Source of the DNA: Nocardia cyriacigeorgica
Lineage (GTDB): Bacteria > Actinomycetota > Actinomycetes > Mycobacteriales > Mycobacteriaceae
Assembly (NCBI RefSeq): GCF_010868145.1
Contig: NZ_JAAGUY010000033.1
Location: 1-46,859 of the forward strand
Length of the DNA: 46,859 nt
Direction: 5' to 3'
Both the position numbers and the translations under genes were made by a program. A model generated the notes under the pieces. The model did not search any database, was not told the origin of the DNA, and saw nothing but the letters and a program-made list of their open reading frames with translations. Position 1 is the first letter of the stretch. Each line of letters starts with the position of its first letter. Positions 17,162-25,041 of this stretch are shown piece after piece.

Positions 17162-17201
17162 GTGCGAGCCGAAGGACTGTGTGCCAGTGCACGGCTCGCA
17201 C
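17162..17201. terminator. Hairpin between whiB3 and sigK
   Basis: A perfect 10-bp inverted repeat, GTGCGAGCCG at 17162-17171 and CGGCTCGCAC at 17192-17201, encloses a 20-nt loop. It lies downstream of whiB3 (minus strand) and upstream of sigK, so it may terminate whiB3 or act at the sigK promoter. Confidence 0.5.
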
Positions 17202-17314
17202 CCATGGTGCTGGTCGGCAGTTGTTGCTAGGAATTCGGCGCCCTGCGTGGCGCGGATGGGAAGGGATTCACAATCACCCGCCGACCCGGGCGTGCCGTGG
17301 TGACCAGCGGCTTC

Positions 17315-17608
17315 TCAGACCGCCATCCGACGCCGATTGCGCCGGGCATGTGTCTCGCGCTCGGTCTCGGACATGCCGCCCCAGATGCCGTAGGGCTCGC
17401 TCACTTTGAGTGCGTGGCTGCGGCACTGCATCAGCACCGGGCAGCTGTGGCAGATCTCCTTGGCGCGCATCTCGCGCGCGGTACGGGCCCGGCCGCGTTC
17501 GCCGTCGGGATGGAAGAACACCGCGGAGTCCACACCGCGGCAGGATCCGCGCATCTGCCAATCCCAGACATCAGCGTTCGGCCCGGGAAGGTGGGTGGGC
17601 ATGGGCAT
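17315..17608 (-). CDS. whiB3: Redox-sensing iron-sulfur transcription factor WhiB3
   Basis: A 97-aa Wbl protein. Cys23, Cys53, Cys56 and Cys62 form the C-X29-C-X2-C-X5-C cluster that holds a [4Fe-4S] centre sensitive to O2 and NO; GIWGG at 74-78 is the family turn, and a basic tail (HARRNRRRM) binds DNA. LPGPNAD, FFHPDGERGRARTAR and CRSHAL match mycobacterial WhiB3 closely, as does the location between groEL1 and the Rv3415c/sigD genes. WhiB3 interacts with the principal sigma factor and controls lipid and redox genes. ATG 17608 is preferred because GAGGAG is 7 nt upstream; ATG 17602 is in frame. Confidence 0.95.
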   Translation of the reverse strand: MPMPTHLPGPNADVWDWQMRGSCRGVDSAVFFHPDGERGRARTAREMRAKEICHSCPVLMQCRSHALKVSEPYGIWGGMSETERETHARRNRRRMAV

Positions 17609-18295
17609 GTATGAACTCCTCGTGGTGCGAGCTCGTCGGCGTTGTCGAGCAGGTGTGATCTGCAACGGTCGCTCGGCGCGGATGTATGTCCGGCCGAGCG
17701 CATTCCGGCCACGGTGCGGCGTATGTCGTCCGAGAGCCCGCCAATGATGGTCGCTGCAATTTCGCGCGGCGCCGTCCGTGGCGATGAGCTACGTTAGGTC
17801 CCGCCGCGAATTTCCGTCAATAGTTCGGCGCAGGGGTTTCGCAAATGTTCGGCGGACAAATTTAACCTTCTCGCTGTTTACTTTTAACGATGCTTCCGGA
17901 GATAATGGCCGGTTGACCCAACGGCGGTGTACCGCCTTGTCTTCGAGGTCGGCGTATCCGTGCAGGTGGTGGCCTGGTTTCGAGCGTTGGCCGGGCGGCC
18001 GTCGGGTGAGCGCACCCGAGTCGGCGGTGATCCGGTTCACCCGCCGGGGTGGGCGAGGCCGGGGGAGATGGCGATAGCGGGGCGCACGGGTTAATTGCTC
18101 GAAACGCATATGAATTCATGGGGTGCATGCCCGGCGATTGCCGGGATGGTTTTTACCTGATGGAAACATGATGTGCGCATGTTCGCATTCCCTCCGGCTG
18201 GGTGCGCCCGTAAAGAAATGCTGATCGGTTGCTCACCGGCTCCGGTCTTTCGCCGGATGCGGTAGCTGTTGCGGGCGCCGAGATAGAGTGCGGCC
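17609..18295. other. 687-bp divergent control region whiB3 / Rv3415c-like gene
   Basis: No convincing gene is seen on either strand. Base composition drops to a relatively A+T-rich patch around 17800-17890, unlike the flanks, consistent with promoters. GGCGGT at 17923-17928 and ACCGCC at 17931-17936 form a small palindrome that could be a regulator site. TAGAGT at 18284-18289 lies 6 nt before the next gene's GTG and could be its -10, giving a leaderless mRNA. Confidence 0.5.
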
Positions 18296-19198
18296 GTGTT
18301 CGTCCCGGATCCCCGCCCAGATGACCGTCGCGCGCTCCTGGTCGACGCCGCCTTCGGTGCCACCCCCGCAGTGGCCGCTGCAGAGTTGCCGCTCGCGCGT
18401 GACGCGGGCGAAGCCTGGCTGCGCGCAGTCGTGCTCGGCGGTCAAGGCCGCTACGCCGCCGCCCGCGCCGAACTCGGTGGTCTCACGGTCCATCACGCCG
18501 ATCCGGTACTCGCGGCCCTCGCCGCCTCCACTCGCGGCTCGTTGCTGCGTCAGCTCGGCTGGCACGCCGCGGCCGCACGCCACGACGGCGCTGCGGCCGC
18601 CTTGGTAGTCCCCGAGCTGTCCCCGGCCCGCGCGGGTGAGCCCTCGGTGTCATCGGATCTTCGCTTCCGGCCCGACCGTCTCGATGCCGCATGCGACGCC
18701 CTGACAGGTCTGGCCGCCGACGCGCTCGGCACTGGTAGAACCGACCTCGCCACCCGTCTGCTCAACCGGGTACGGGTTCTGCTCGGCGACGCCGCCGAAG
18801 TGCCCGATCCGCCCAGGCTGCGGCTCGCGATCAGGCTGCGCTGGGTCAGCGCGGAGACCGCGCTGGCCGCGGGTCGCCTGCCAGAGGCCATACCCCACGC
18901 CGAGGCCGCGCTCACACTGGCCGAGCAGGGATCCTCGGTGCGGCATCGGGTGAAATCGCGGCTGCTGGTCGCGGCAGCCACCGCGGCCAATGGCGGTGAT
19001 GCGCGCGAGCTCGCCGAGTCGGTGGCCGCCGAATGCCGAGAACACGGCCTGCTGCCCTTGCGTTGGGCCTGTGCCATGTTGCGGACCGGGTTGTCCGGAG
19101 GTGACATCGATCGCACTGCGGCCGAACGAGAAGCCGCCGAATGTGCGAGCGTCATCGAACGGCTCGGTGGGCACTTCCGTCCGGCGGACGCGCGCTGA
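18296..19198 (+). CDS. Conserved TPR-like helical protein (Rv3415c-like)
   Basis: A 300-aa protein of unknown function, rich in Ala, Leu and Arg and predicted to be nearly all helical. It shows TPR-like repeats such as RLPEAIPHAEAALTLAEQG and TDLATRLLNRVRVLLGDAA. It has no signal peptide or membrane helix. Position between whiB3 and sigD matches Rv3415c of M. tuberculosis. The GTG at 18296 is used; a -10-like TAGAGT ends 6 nt before it. The repeats suggest a protein-protein adaptor, possibly acting on a neighbouring regulator; that is inference. Confidence 0.85.
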   Translation: MFVPDPRPDDRRALLVDAAFGATPAVAAAELPLARDAGEAWLRAVVLGGQGRYAAARAELGGLTVHHADPVLAALAASTRGSLLRQLGWHAAAARHDGAAAALVVPELSPARAGEPSVSSDLRFRPDRLDAACDALTGLAADALGTGRTDLATRLLNRVRVLLGDAAEVPDPPRLRLAIRLRWVSAETALAAGRLPEAIPHAEAALTLAEQGSSVRHRVKSRLLVAAATAANGGDARELAESVAAECREHGLLPLRWACAMLRTGLSGGDIDRTAAEREAAECASVIERLGGHFRPADAR

Positions 19199-19362
19199 GG
19201 GTTCGCGAACCTCTGGATCGACCCGGTCGAATGATCAGTTGATGACGCAGTTACCCGGTTCGCCAACGGGTATCGCTATTGTTAGACCCGTTCCGCTGCA
19301 CCCGCGGAAGCATCGGTCGATACCCGGCCGTGCCACTTGTAACGCCAGGAAATTCTCTGACG

Positions 19363-19941
19363 ATGTCGAACACGGGCGAAGAGTTGGACCTCGCCGTCGC
19401 TGCCGCTGCGCAGGGCGACAGATCCGCTCTAGCTCAGGTACTGGAGTTGATCCGCCCACTGGTGATGCGTTATTGCCGGGCAAGGATCGGAGCTGCGGAG
19501 CGTGGATCGCTCTCCGCGGACGACGTTGCGCAGGAGGTCTGTCTGGCGGTCATGACAGCCCTGCCCAGGTATCAGGACCAGGGCAGGCCGTTCATGGCCT
19601 TCGTATACGGAATCGCTTCGCACAAGGTCGCCGACGCTCATCGCAACGCCTCACGTAACAAGGCGGAGGCGATGGCCGAAGTACCAGATGTCATATCCAC
19701 CGACCACGGGCCGGAGCAGCGAGCTCTCGAATCCGAAACGAGCAGGCAGATGAACCGTTTGCTTGCCACGCTTCCGGAAAAGCATCGAGAGATCCTGATC
19801 CTGCGCTTGGTCATGGGTTTGTCGGCAGAAGAAACCGCGACCGCCGTGGGCAGTACGGCGGGAGCGATACGGGTCGCCCAGCACAGGGCACTCGCGAAAT
19901 TGAAGTCACAAGTGGCGAGGGCAGGTGAAATGTATGGCTAG
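19363..19941 (+). CDS. sigD: ECF RNA polymerase sigma factor SigD
   Basis: A 192-aa sigma factor. Region 2 carries LIRPLVMRYCRARIG, SLSADDVAQEVCLAV and RPFMAFVYGIASHKVADAHR; region 4 carries LLATLPEKHREILILRLVMGLSAEETATAVG followed by GAIRVAQHRALAKLK. These follow M. tuberculosis SigD segment by segment. ATG 19363 is chosen to match the family start; the frame is open back to 19279 with a GTG at 19330, so a longer form is possible. Its stop overlaps the next gene, the membrane anti-sigma factor, which is typical of co-expressed sigma/anti-sigma pairs. Confidence 0.94.
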   Translation: MSNTGEELDLAVAAAAQGDRSALAQVLELIRPLVMRYCRARIGAAERGSLSADDVAQEVCLAVMTALPRYQDQGRPFMAFVYGIASHKVADAHRNASRNKAEAMAEVPDVISTDHGPEQRALESETSRQMNRLLATLPEKHREILILRLVMGLSAEETATAVGSTAGAIRVAQHRALAKLKSQVARAGEMYG

Positions 19942-21037
19942 GGATGGCGGACGCGGTCGGGGTGACTGGAGGGCGCGACGTGGATCGCGGGACAGCGGTC
20001 CCTACGCCGAGGGGTCCTCTGGCGACAACGCTCCGGTCGACATCGCGGCGGTACGCCGCGACGACGCGCTGATTGATGCCATCGCCAGCGACGGGCCGGT
20101 TCAGACCGACAGCACCGAAGAGTTCCAGCTGGCGGCTCTGCTGGCCGACTGGCGGGCAGAGATCGTCACACCACCGATTCCGGACGCCCCGGATCTCGAC
20201 ACGGTGGTCGCAGCGGTCAATCAGGAAATCGGCGCGCGACAGGCGCGAGTCGGCGCACGGACGGGTAGCAGGCTTCGGCTTGTGCGTCCGATTGCCGGTG
20301 CCGCTGCCGGTTTGGCGCTGGTGTTCGGCGGTATGACGGCCTTCTCCTACAACGCCGAGCCCGGCGATCCGCTGTGGCGGTTCAAGGAGGTCGTGTTCAG
20401 CGAGCAGGCCCAGTCGACCGTGGTGCAGCGCGCCGACGACGATCTGGCGGCGGCGCAGGAACTGATCGACCAGGGCAATCCCGAGCGTGCGCGGGCACGG
20501 CTGGAGCAGGCGTCGGCCAACGCGACCAAGGTTGATGATCCGGCCAAGCGCGGCGATCTGATGGATCGCTGGGAGCGACTGCTGAACGACCTGCGTGGCC
20601 TGTCGCCGGAGGCGGCGGCTCAGCTGGAGCAATCGCGTCCAGGCGAGACACGGCCGGGTTCGACCACCGATCCCCGGGCGACGACCACCGAGACGACAAA
20701 GCCTGGTGAGACGACGCGGCCCGGTGGTGGCGACGGTAGCGGCAGCACCGCGCCGACGATCATGGGTGTGGATCCGTCGGTGTCGGCTACCAAGCCGCCG
20801 GTGACCACCGCTCCGGACACCACCGCGCCGACCACGCCGCCGACGACCGGCCCAGAGGACACCGGCACTCCGCCGACCGTCGAGCCGACCACGCCGCCGG
20901 TGACCACTCCTCCGGTGACTCCGACCACCGTGTCGCGGCCGACGGATATCGAGCCGCCGGTGATCACCACGATTCCGGATTTGCCGCCGACCGGTGGAAA
21001 CACCGGGACGCCGGGGACGGGCGGAAGCACAAGTTGA
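19934..21037 (+). CDS. rsdA: Membrane anti-sigma-D factor RsdA
   Basis: A 367-aa single-pass protein. Residues 35-75 (VRRDDALIDAIASDG, then EEFQLAALLADWR) form the cytoplasmic SigD-binding domain. A transmembrane helix spans about 118-138. Outside is a helical domain (about 140-245: SYNAEPGDPLWRFKEVVFS, then a long Ala-rich helix), followed by about 120 residues of Pro/Thr repeats. In mycobacteria RsdA holds SigD until its cytoplasmic part is degraded by ClpXP after proteolysis. ATG 19934 overlaps sigD by 8 bp and has AGGTGA upstream; GTG 19925 is an in-frame alternative. A strong terminator follows. Confidence 0.93.
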   Translation: MARDGGRGRGDWRARRGSRDSGPYAEGSSGDNAPVDIAAVRRDDALIDAIASDGPVQTDSTEEFQLAALLADWRAEIVTPPIPDAPDLDTVVAAVNQEIGARQARVGARTGSRLRLVRPIAGAAAGLALVFGGMTAFSYNAEPGDPLWRFKEVVFSEQAQSTVVQRADDDLAAAQELIDQGNPERARARLEQASANATKVDDPAKRGDLMDRWERLLNDLRGLSPEAAAQLEQSRPGETRPGSTTDPRATTTETTKPGETTRPGGGDGSGSTAPTIMGVDPSVSATKPPVTTAPDTTAPTTPPTTGPEDTGTPPTVEPTTPPVTTPPVTPTTVSRPTDIEPPVITTIPDLPPTGGNTGTPGTGGSTS

Positions 21038-21099
21038 CCGGTCGGCCCTGATGTGGGCAACGGCCGCGAACAACTGAGCGGGATCGAAAGACGGGTGAA

Positions 21100-21132
21100 A
21101 CCGATCGCCAAGAGGGCGGTCGGTCTTTTTTT
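21100..21132 (+). terminator. Rho-independent terminator after rsdA
   Basis: A 10-bp stem with one U-G pair (21100-21109 with 21115-21124), a 5-nt AAGAG loop and then C and seven T (21126-21132). It ends the sigD-rsdA transcript. Confidence 0.93.
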
Positions 21133-21160
21133 ATCCGGCCGTTATTCCATGCCGTGGGAA

Positions 21161-21179
21161 GTGTGGTGATATGCCACAC
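21161..21179. other. Small inverted repeat downstream of rsdA terminator
   Basis: GTGTGG (21161-21166) and CCACAC (21174-21179) flank TGATATG. It lies 105 bp from the end of the minus-strand DUF5319 gene and may help stop its transcript. It has no U-tract. Confidence 0.3.
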
Positions 21180-21283
21180 ATCATGATGTCGCGCACGTGA
21201 CGAAGCGGCGCTCATGGTCTCCGCGTTGCGTATTCGTGCGGTGGACCGAAGGGGCGGACCGATTGTGGCCGACCGAGAAGGGA

Positions 21284-21697
21284 TCAGCTGTCGAAACCGT
21301 CGAAGCCGTCGCCGTGGAATGCCTCATTCATCGAAGCATCGGCGTAGCCCCGGCAATAATCCCAGGTGACGTAGGCCTCGGGTGTCGGATCGTAGGCCGG
21401 CTCGTGCGGGCGGACCGTTCCGTCGACCAGTAGCTGAAGCAGGTTGGCGCGCAGCATGTCCCAGTCGTGGTAGTGATCCTGCCTGCAGTCCTCACAGCTG
21501 ACTACAAGGCCGCGGATGCCGCGATGGCCGAGTAGTGCTTCGTACACTGCGAGGTCGGCGAGATCTTCCTCGACCGCGAGGCGCTCATGAGGATCCAGCG
21601 GTTCGCCCGGCTCGATGGCATCGAGCGCGGCCGACGGGTCGGAGGGGTCTCCGGCGAATGGATCCGGCGGCAAGCCAGGTGGTAGATGGTCACGCAC
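21284..21697 (-). CDS. DUF5319 family protein (Rv3412-like)
   Basis: A 137-aa acidic, soluble protein of unknown function. It begins RDHLPPGLPPDPFAGDP, has a charged helical middle (ERLAVEEDLADLAVYEALLG), a C-x-x-C pair in VSCEDCRQDHYHDWDMLRANL that could bind metal, and ends in an aromatic and acidic tail (WDYCRGYADAS). It is the conserved neighbour of sigD/rsdA and guaB2 in Mycobacteriales. The GTG at 21697 is chosen because similarity starts there; the upstream frame overlaps the guaB2 promoter. It is divergent from guaB2 with 234 bp between starts. Confidence 0.88.
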   Translation of the reverse strand: MRDHLPPGLPPDPFAGDPSDPSAALDAIEPGEPLDPHERLAVEEDLADLAVYEALLGHRGIRGLVVSCEDCRQDHYHDWDMLRANLLQLLVDGTVRPHEPAYDPTPEAYVTWDYCRGYADASMNEAFHGDGFDGFDS

Positions 21698-21931
21698 ATC
21701 CCCACGGTACGCAGAACAGGGCGGTCTGCGCCAGCTATGCGCGCCGCCAGTTTCGGCAACGGCCTCACTTGATGGCGCGTTCCACCGGACAGATACCATA
21801 GGTGAAACGCGCCGACGCGTACCCGACAACCCGTCGGCGGTGTCAGATCCGCACAGTCCATCCCATGAAACAGTCCGCACGGCTACCTCGGCCTTCGCGG
21901 AACTGTCGACGTCCAGGAGGGGTCGATCCGA

Positions 21932-23476
21932 ATGAGTAATCCCGTAACGGGCGAACGAAGCGCTGTCCGCCCTCATACGGGTGGTGACGATCCGAACAAG
22001 ATCGCCATGCTCGGCCTCACGTTCGATGATGTGCTGCTGCTGCCCGCGGCGTCGGATCTCATTCCCAGTTCGGTCGAGACCTCGAGCCAGCTGACCAGGG
22101 AGATCCGCCTGCGCACCCCGCTGTGCAGCTCGGCAATGGATACCGTCACCGAGGCCAGGATGGCGATCGCGATGGCGCGGGCGGGCGGTATGGGCGTGCT
22201 GCATCGCAATCTGTCGGTCGCCGATCAGGCAGGCCAGGTGGAGACGGTCAAGCGGTCCGAGGCCGGCATGGTGACCGATCCGGTGACCTGTCGCCCCACC
22301 GACACGCTCGCCGAGGTCGACGCGATGTGCGCGCGGTTCCGCATCTCCGGCCTGCCCGTGGTGGACGAGACCGGCGCGCTGGTCGGCATCATCACCAACC
22401 GCGATATGCGCTTCGAGGTGGACCAGGATCGCCGAGTCGCCGACGTGATGACCAAGGCGCCGCTGATCACCGCCCAGGAGGGCGTCACCGCGGAGGCCGC
22501 GCTCGGTCTACTGCGCAGGCACAAGATCGAGAAGTTGCCGATCGTCGACGGTAAGGGCACGCTGCGCGGCCTGATCACCGTGAAGGACTTCGTCAAGACC
22601 GATCAGTACCCCAACGCCACCAAGGACCGTGACGGCCGGCTGCTGGTGGGTGCCGCGGTCGGTGTGGGCGAGGACGCCTGGTCGCGGGCGATGACCCTGG
22701 CCGACGCCGGCGTGGATGTGCTGGTGGTCGACACCGCACACGGCCACCAGGCGCAGGTCCTGCAGATGGTCACCAAGGTCAAGGCCGAGGTCGGCGACCG
22801 GATCCAGGTGGTCGGCGGCAATATCGCCACCCGGGCCGGGGCGTTGGCCCTGGTCGAGGCGGGCGCGGACGCGGTGAAGGTCGGTGTCGGACCCGGCTCG
22901 ATCTGCACCACCCGCGTGGTCGCCGGCGTCGGCGCACCGCAGATCACCGCCATCCTGGAGGCCGTCGCGGTGTGCAAGCCCGCCGGTGTTCCGGTCATCG
23001 CCGATGGCGGCATCCAGTTCTCCGGTGACATCGCCAAGGCCATCGCCGCGGGCGCGTCCACCGTCATGCTCGGTTCGCTGCTGGCGGGCACCGCCGAATC
23101 GCCCGGTGAGCTGATCCTGGTCGGCGGTAAGCAGTTCAAGAGCTACCGCGGTATGGGATCGCTCGGCGCCATGCAGGGCCGTGGCCAGGCCAAGTCCTTC
23201 TCCAAGGACCGCTACTTCCAGGACGACGTGCTCGCCGAGGACAAGCTGGTCCCCGAGGGCATCGAGGGGCGGGTGCCCTTCCGCGGCCCGGTCAATCAGG
23301 TCATCCACCAGCTCGTCGGCGGCCTGCGCGCGGCCATGGGCTACACCGGCTCCCAGTCCGTCGCCGACCTGCAGGAAGCGCAGTTCGTGCAGATCACCGC
23401 GGCAGGCCTGAAGGAAAGCCACCCGCACGACATCACCATGACGGTCGAGGCGCCGAACTACACCGGCCGCGGCTGA
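21932..23476 (+). CDS. guaB2: Inosine-5'-monophosphate dehydrogenase
   Basis: The enzyme oxidises IMP to XMP with NAD, the rate-limiting step in GTP synthesis. The 514-aa protein has the TIM barrel split by two CBS domains (about 115-235: MVTDPVTCRPTDTLAEVD and VADVMTKAPLITAQEG). The catalytic loop is GPGSICTTR with Cys325, and the flap region carries YRGMGSLGAM, then FRGPVNQVI. ATG 21932 has AGGAGGGG about 10 nt upstream. It precedes guaB3 but is separated from it by a 392-bp spacer with a large hairpin. Confidence 0.98.
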   Translation: MSNPVTGERSAVRPHTGGDDPNKIAMLGLTFDDVLLLPAASDLIPSSVETSSQLTREIRLRTPLCSSAMDTVTEARMAIAMARAGGMGVLHRNLSVADQAGQVETVKRSEAGMVTDPVTCRPTDTLAEVDAMCARFRISGLPVVDETGALVGIITNRDMRFEVDQDRRVADVMTKAPLITAQEGVTAEAALGLLRRHKIEKLPIVDGKGTLRGLITVKDFVKTDQYPNATKDRDGRLLVGAAVGVGEDAWSRAMTLADAGVDVLVVDTAHGHQAQVLQMVTKVKAEVGDRIQVVGGNIATRAGALALVEAGADAVKVGVGPGSICTTRVVAGVGAPQITAILEAVAVCKPAGVPVIADGGIQFSGDIAKAIAAGASTVMLGSLLAGTAESPGELILVGGKQFKSYRGMGSLGAMQGRGQAKSFSKDRYFQDDVLAEDKLVPEGIEGRVPFRGPVNQVIHQLVGGLRAAMGYTGSQSVADLQEAQFVQITAAGLKESHPHDITMTVEAPNYTGRG

Positions 23477-23868
23477 CGGGGAGCCGATTGTGCGCACGGC
23501 ACGATCGGCGCGGTCTGGCTCGCCCCGGTGTTCGCATCCGATTCGTCCGGGTCGCGTCGGCATGCCCGCAATAGTGGATCTGGTCACGATGGGTATCGTT
23601 CGTAGACGGTGACGGCACGACATTGCCTGGATCCACCACAAACAGAATCCTGCCCGTGGCCTGCCCACGGACGCGAGCTTGCGATGCAAAAGTGCCGCAA
23701 GTCCACACAACGGAGGGGCGACCTCGAGGAGCCCCGTTCGCGGCCCGTCTCGTGTTCCGCGGCCGCTGCGCACGCCGAAGGCAAGCAGCGGCCGCGGAAA
23801 CACGAGACACCGGGGGCCGCGAACACGCGGTGCCGCAGGCGCCGCAATTAGATACAGGAGCGAGCACA
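23477..23868 (+). other. 392-bp guaB2-guaB3 spacer, structured
   Basis: No gene is supported. It contains a 6-bp hairpin (CCGTGG 23654-23659 with CCACGG 23665-23670), a possible 8-bp bulged stem (23709-23719 with 23731-23738) and the large hairpin at 23736-23824, followed by the guaB3 ribosome binding site. Confidence 0.6.
23736..23824. repeat. Large imperfect inverted repeat (34-bp hairpin)
   Basis: The left arm 23736-23769 pairs with 23785-23824. All 34 left-arm bases find partners: 23 bp inner (23747-23769 with 23785-23808, one bulged A) and 11 bp outer (23736-23746 with 23814-23824), with a 5-nt bulge at 23809-23813 and a 15-nt loop. There is no U-tract. It lies 259 nt after the guaB2 stop and 44 nt before the guaB3 start. 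Confidence 0.88.
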
Positions 23869-25029
23869 GTGCGCGACATGGTCGAGATCGGGATGGGCCG
23901 GACGGCTCGGCGTACCTACGAGCTGGACGATATCGATATCGTCCCCTCGCGCCGGACCCGCTCGGCCAAGCAGGTATCGCTGGCGTGGCAGCTGGATGCC
24001 TACCGGTTCGAGATCCCGTTCCTCACGCATCCGACCGATGCGCTGGTGTCGCCGGAGTTCGCGATCGAGCTCGGCAGGCTCGGCGGTCTTGGCGTGATCA
24101 ACGGTGAGGGGCTGTGGGCGCGGCACGCGGATGTCTCGGCCAAGATCGATCAGCTGCTCGACCTGGTCGCCAAGGGTGGCTACGAGCGGGCCATCGCGTT
24201 CCTGCAGGAACTGCACGCCGCGCCGATGCAGCCGGATCTGCTGGCCGCCGCGGTGGCGCAGGTGCGGGCCGCGGGCGTGACCACAGCAGTTCGGGTGAGC
24301 CCGCAGAACGCCCAGGCGCTGACCCCTGCGCTGGTGCAGGCCGGTATCGATCTGCTGGTCGTGCACGGCACGATCATTTCCGCCGAGCATGTCGGCGATG
24401 GTGAGCCGCTGAACCTGAAGACCTTCATCGCCGAGCTGGATGTGCCGGTGGTTGCCGGTGGGGTGAGCGATCACCGCACTGCGCTGCACCTGATGCGTAC
24501 CGGTGCGGCGGGCGTCATCGTCGGTTACGGCTCCTACCCGGGTGCGACCACCACCGGTGAGGTGCTCGGTATCGGTGTGCCGATGGCGACGGCCATTGCC
24601 GACGCGGCCGCGGCGCGTCGCGACTACCTGGACGAGACCGGTGGCCGCTACGTGCATGTCATCGCCGACGGCGATATCGCGGCGTCGGGTCAGCTGGCGA
24701 AGGCGATCGCCTGCGGTGCGGACGCGGCCATGATCGGTGTGCCGCTGGCAACGGCTGCCGAGGCGCCGGGTCGTGGCTGGTACTGGCCGTCGGCGGCAGC
24801 GCATCCTTCGGTGCCGCGTGGATCGATGCTGCATGTGGACGATCCGTGGGATCTGGGTGGCGACGGTGAGGAGTCCGTGCGGCCGAGCCTGGAGCGGGTG
24901 CTGTTCGGTCCGTCCGATGATCCGTTCGGTTCGCTCAATCTCGTCGGCGGATTGCGCCGGTCGATGGCGAAGGCCGGGTACTCGGATCTGAAGGAGTTCC
25001 AGAAGGTTGGGCTCAGCGTTCGCGCCTGA
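23869..25029 (+). CDS. guaB3: GuaB3 family IMP dehydrogenase-related protein
   Basis: A 386-aa TIM-barrel relative of IMPDH without CBS domains, starting RDMVEIGMGRTARRTYELDDI. Similarity to M. tuberculosis GuaB3 is near continuous. At the place where IMPDH has its catalytic loop Cys, this protein reads GSYPGATTTGEVLG (about 221-234), so no Cys is available for the covalent intermediate. It therefore probably lacks normal IMPDH activity, as reported for mycobacterial GuaB3, and may be regulatory or bind nucleotides. The GTG at 23869 has AGGAG 9 nt upstream; ATG 23878 is possible. It is convergent with the hydrolase gene, 8 bp apart. Confidence 0.93.
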   Translation: MRDMVEIGMGRTARRTYELDDIDIVPSRRTRSAKQVSLAWQLDAYRFEIPFLTHPTDALVSPEFAIELGRLGGLGVINGEGLWARHADVSAKIDQLLDLVAKGGYERAIAFLQELHAAPMQPDLLAAAVAQVRAAGVTTAVRVSPQNAQALTPALVQAGIDLLVVHGTIISAEHVGDGEPLNLKTFIAELDVPVVAGGVSDHRTALHLMRTGAAGVIVGYGSYPGATTTGEVLGIGVPMATAIADAAAARRDYLDETGGRYVHVIADGDIAASGQLAKAIACGADAAMIGVPLATAAEAPGRGWYWPSAAAHPSVPRGSMLHVDDPWDLGGDGEESVRPSLERVLFGPSDDPFGSLNLVGGLRRSMAKAGYSDLKEFQKVGLSVRA

Positions 25030-25041
25030 TCGCCCGATCAG
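25026..25041. terminator. Short hairpin across the two convergent stop codons
   Basis: CTGATC (25026-25031) and GATCAG (25036-25041) pair around GCCC. Each arm includes the stop codon of one of the two genes. It is short, so a weak candidate terminator. Confidence 0.3.

Noticed and set aside
17666..18295. Short frames in the whiB3 upstream region
   Set aside because: They have low-complexity Arg/Pro composition, no RBS, and cross an A+T-rich promoter-like patch.
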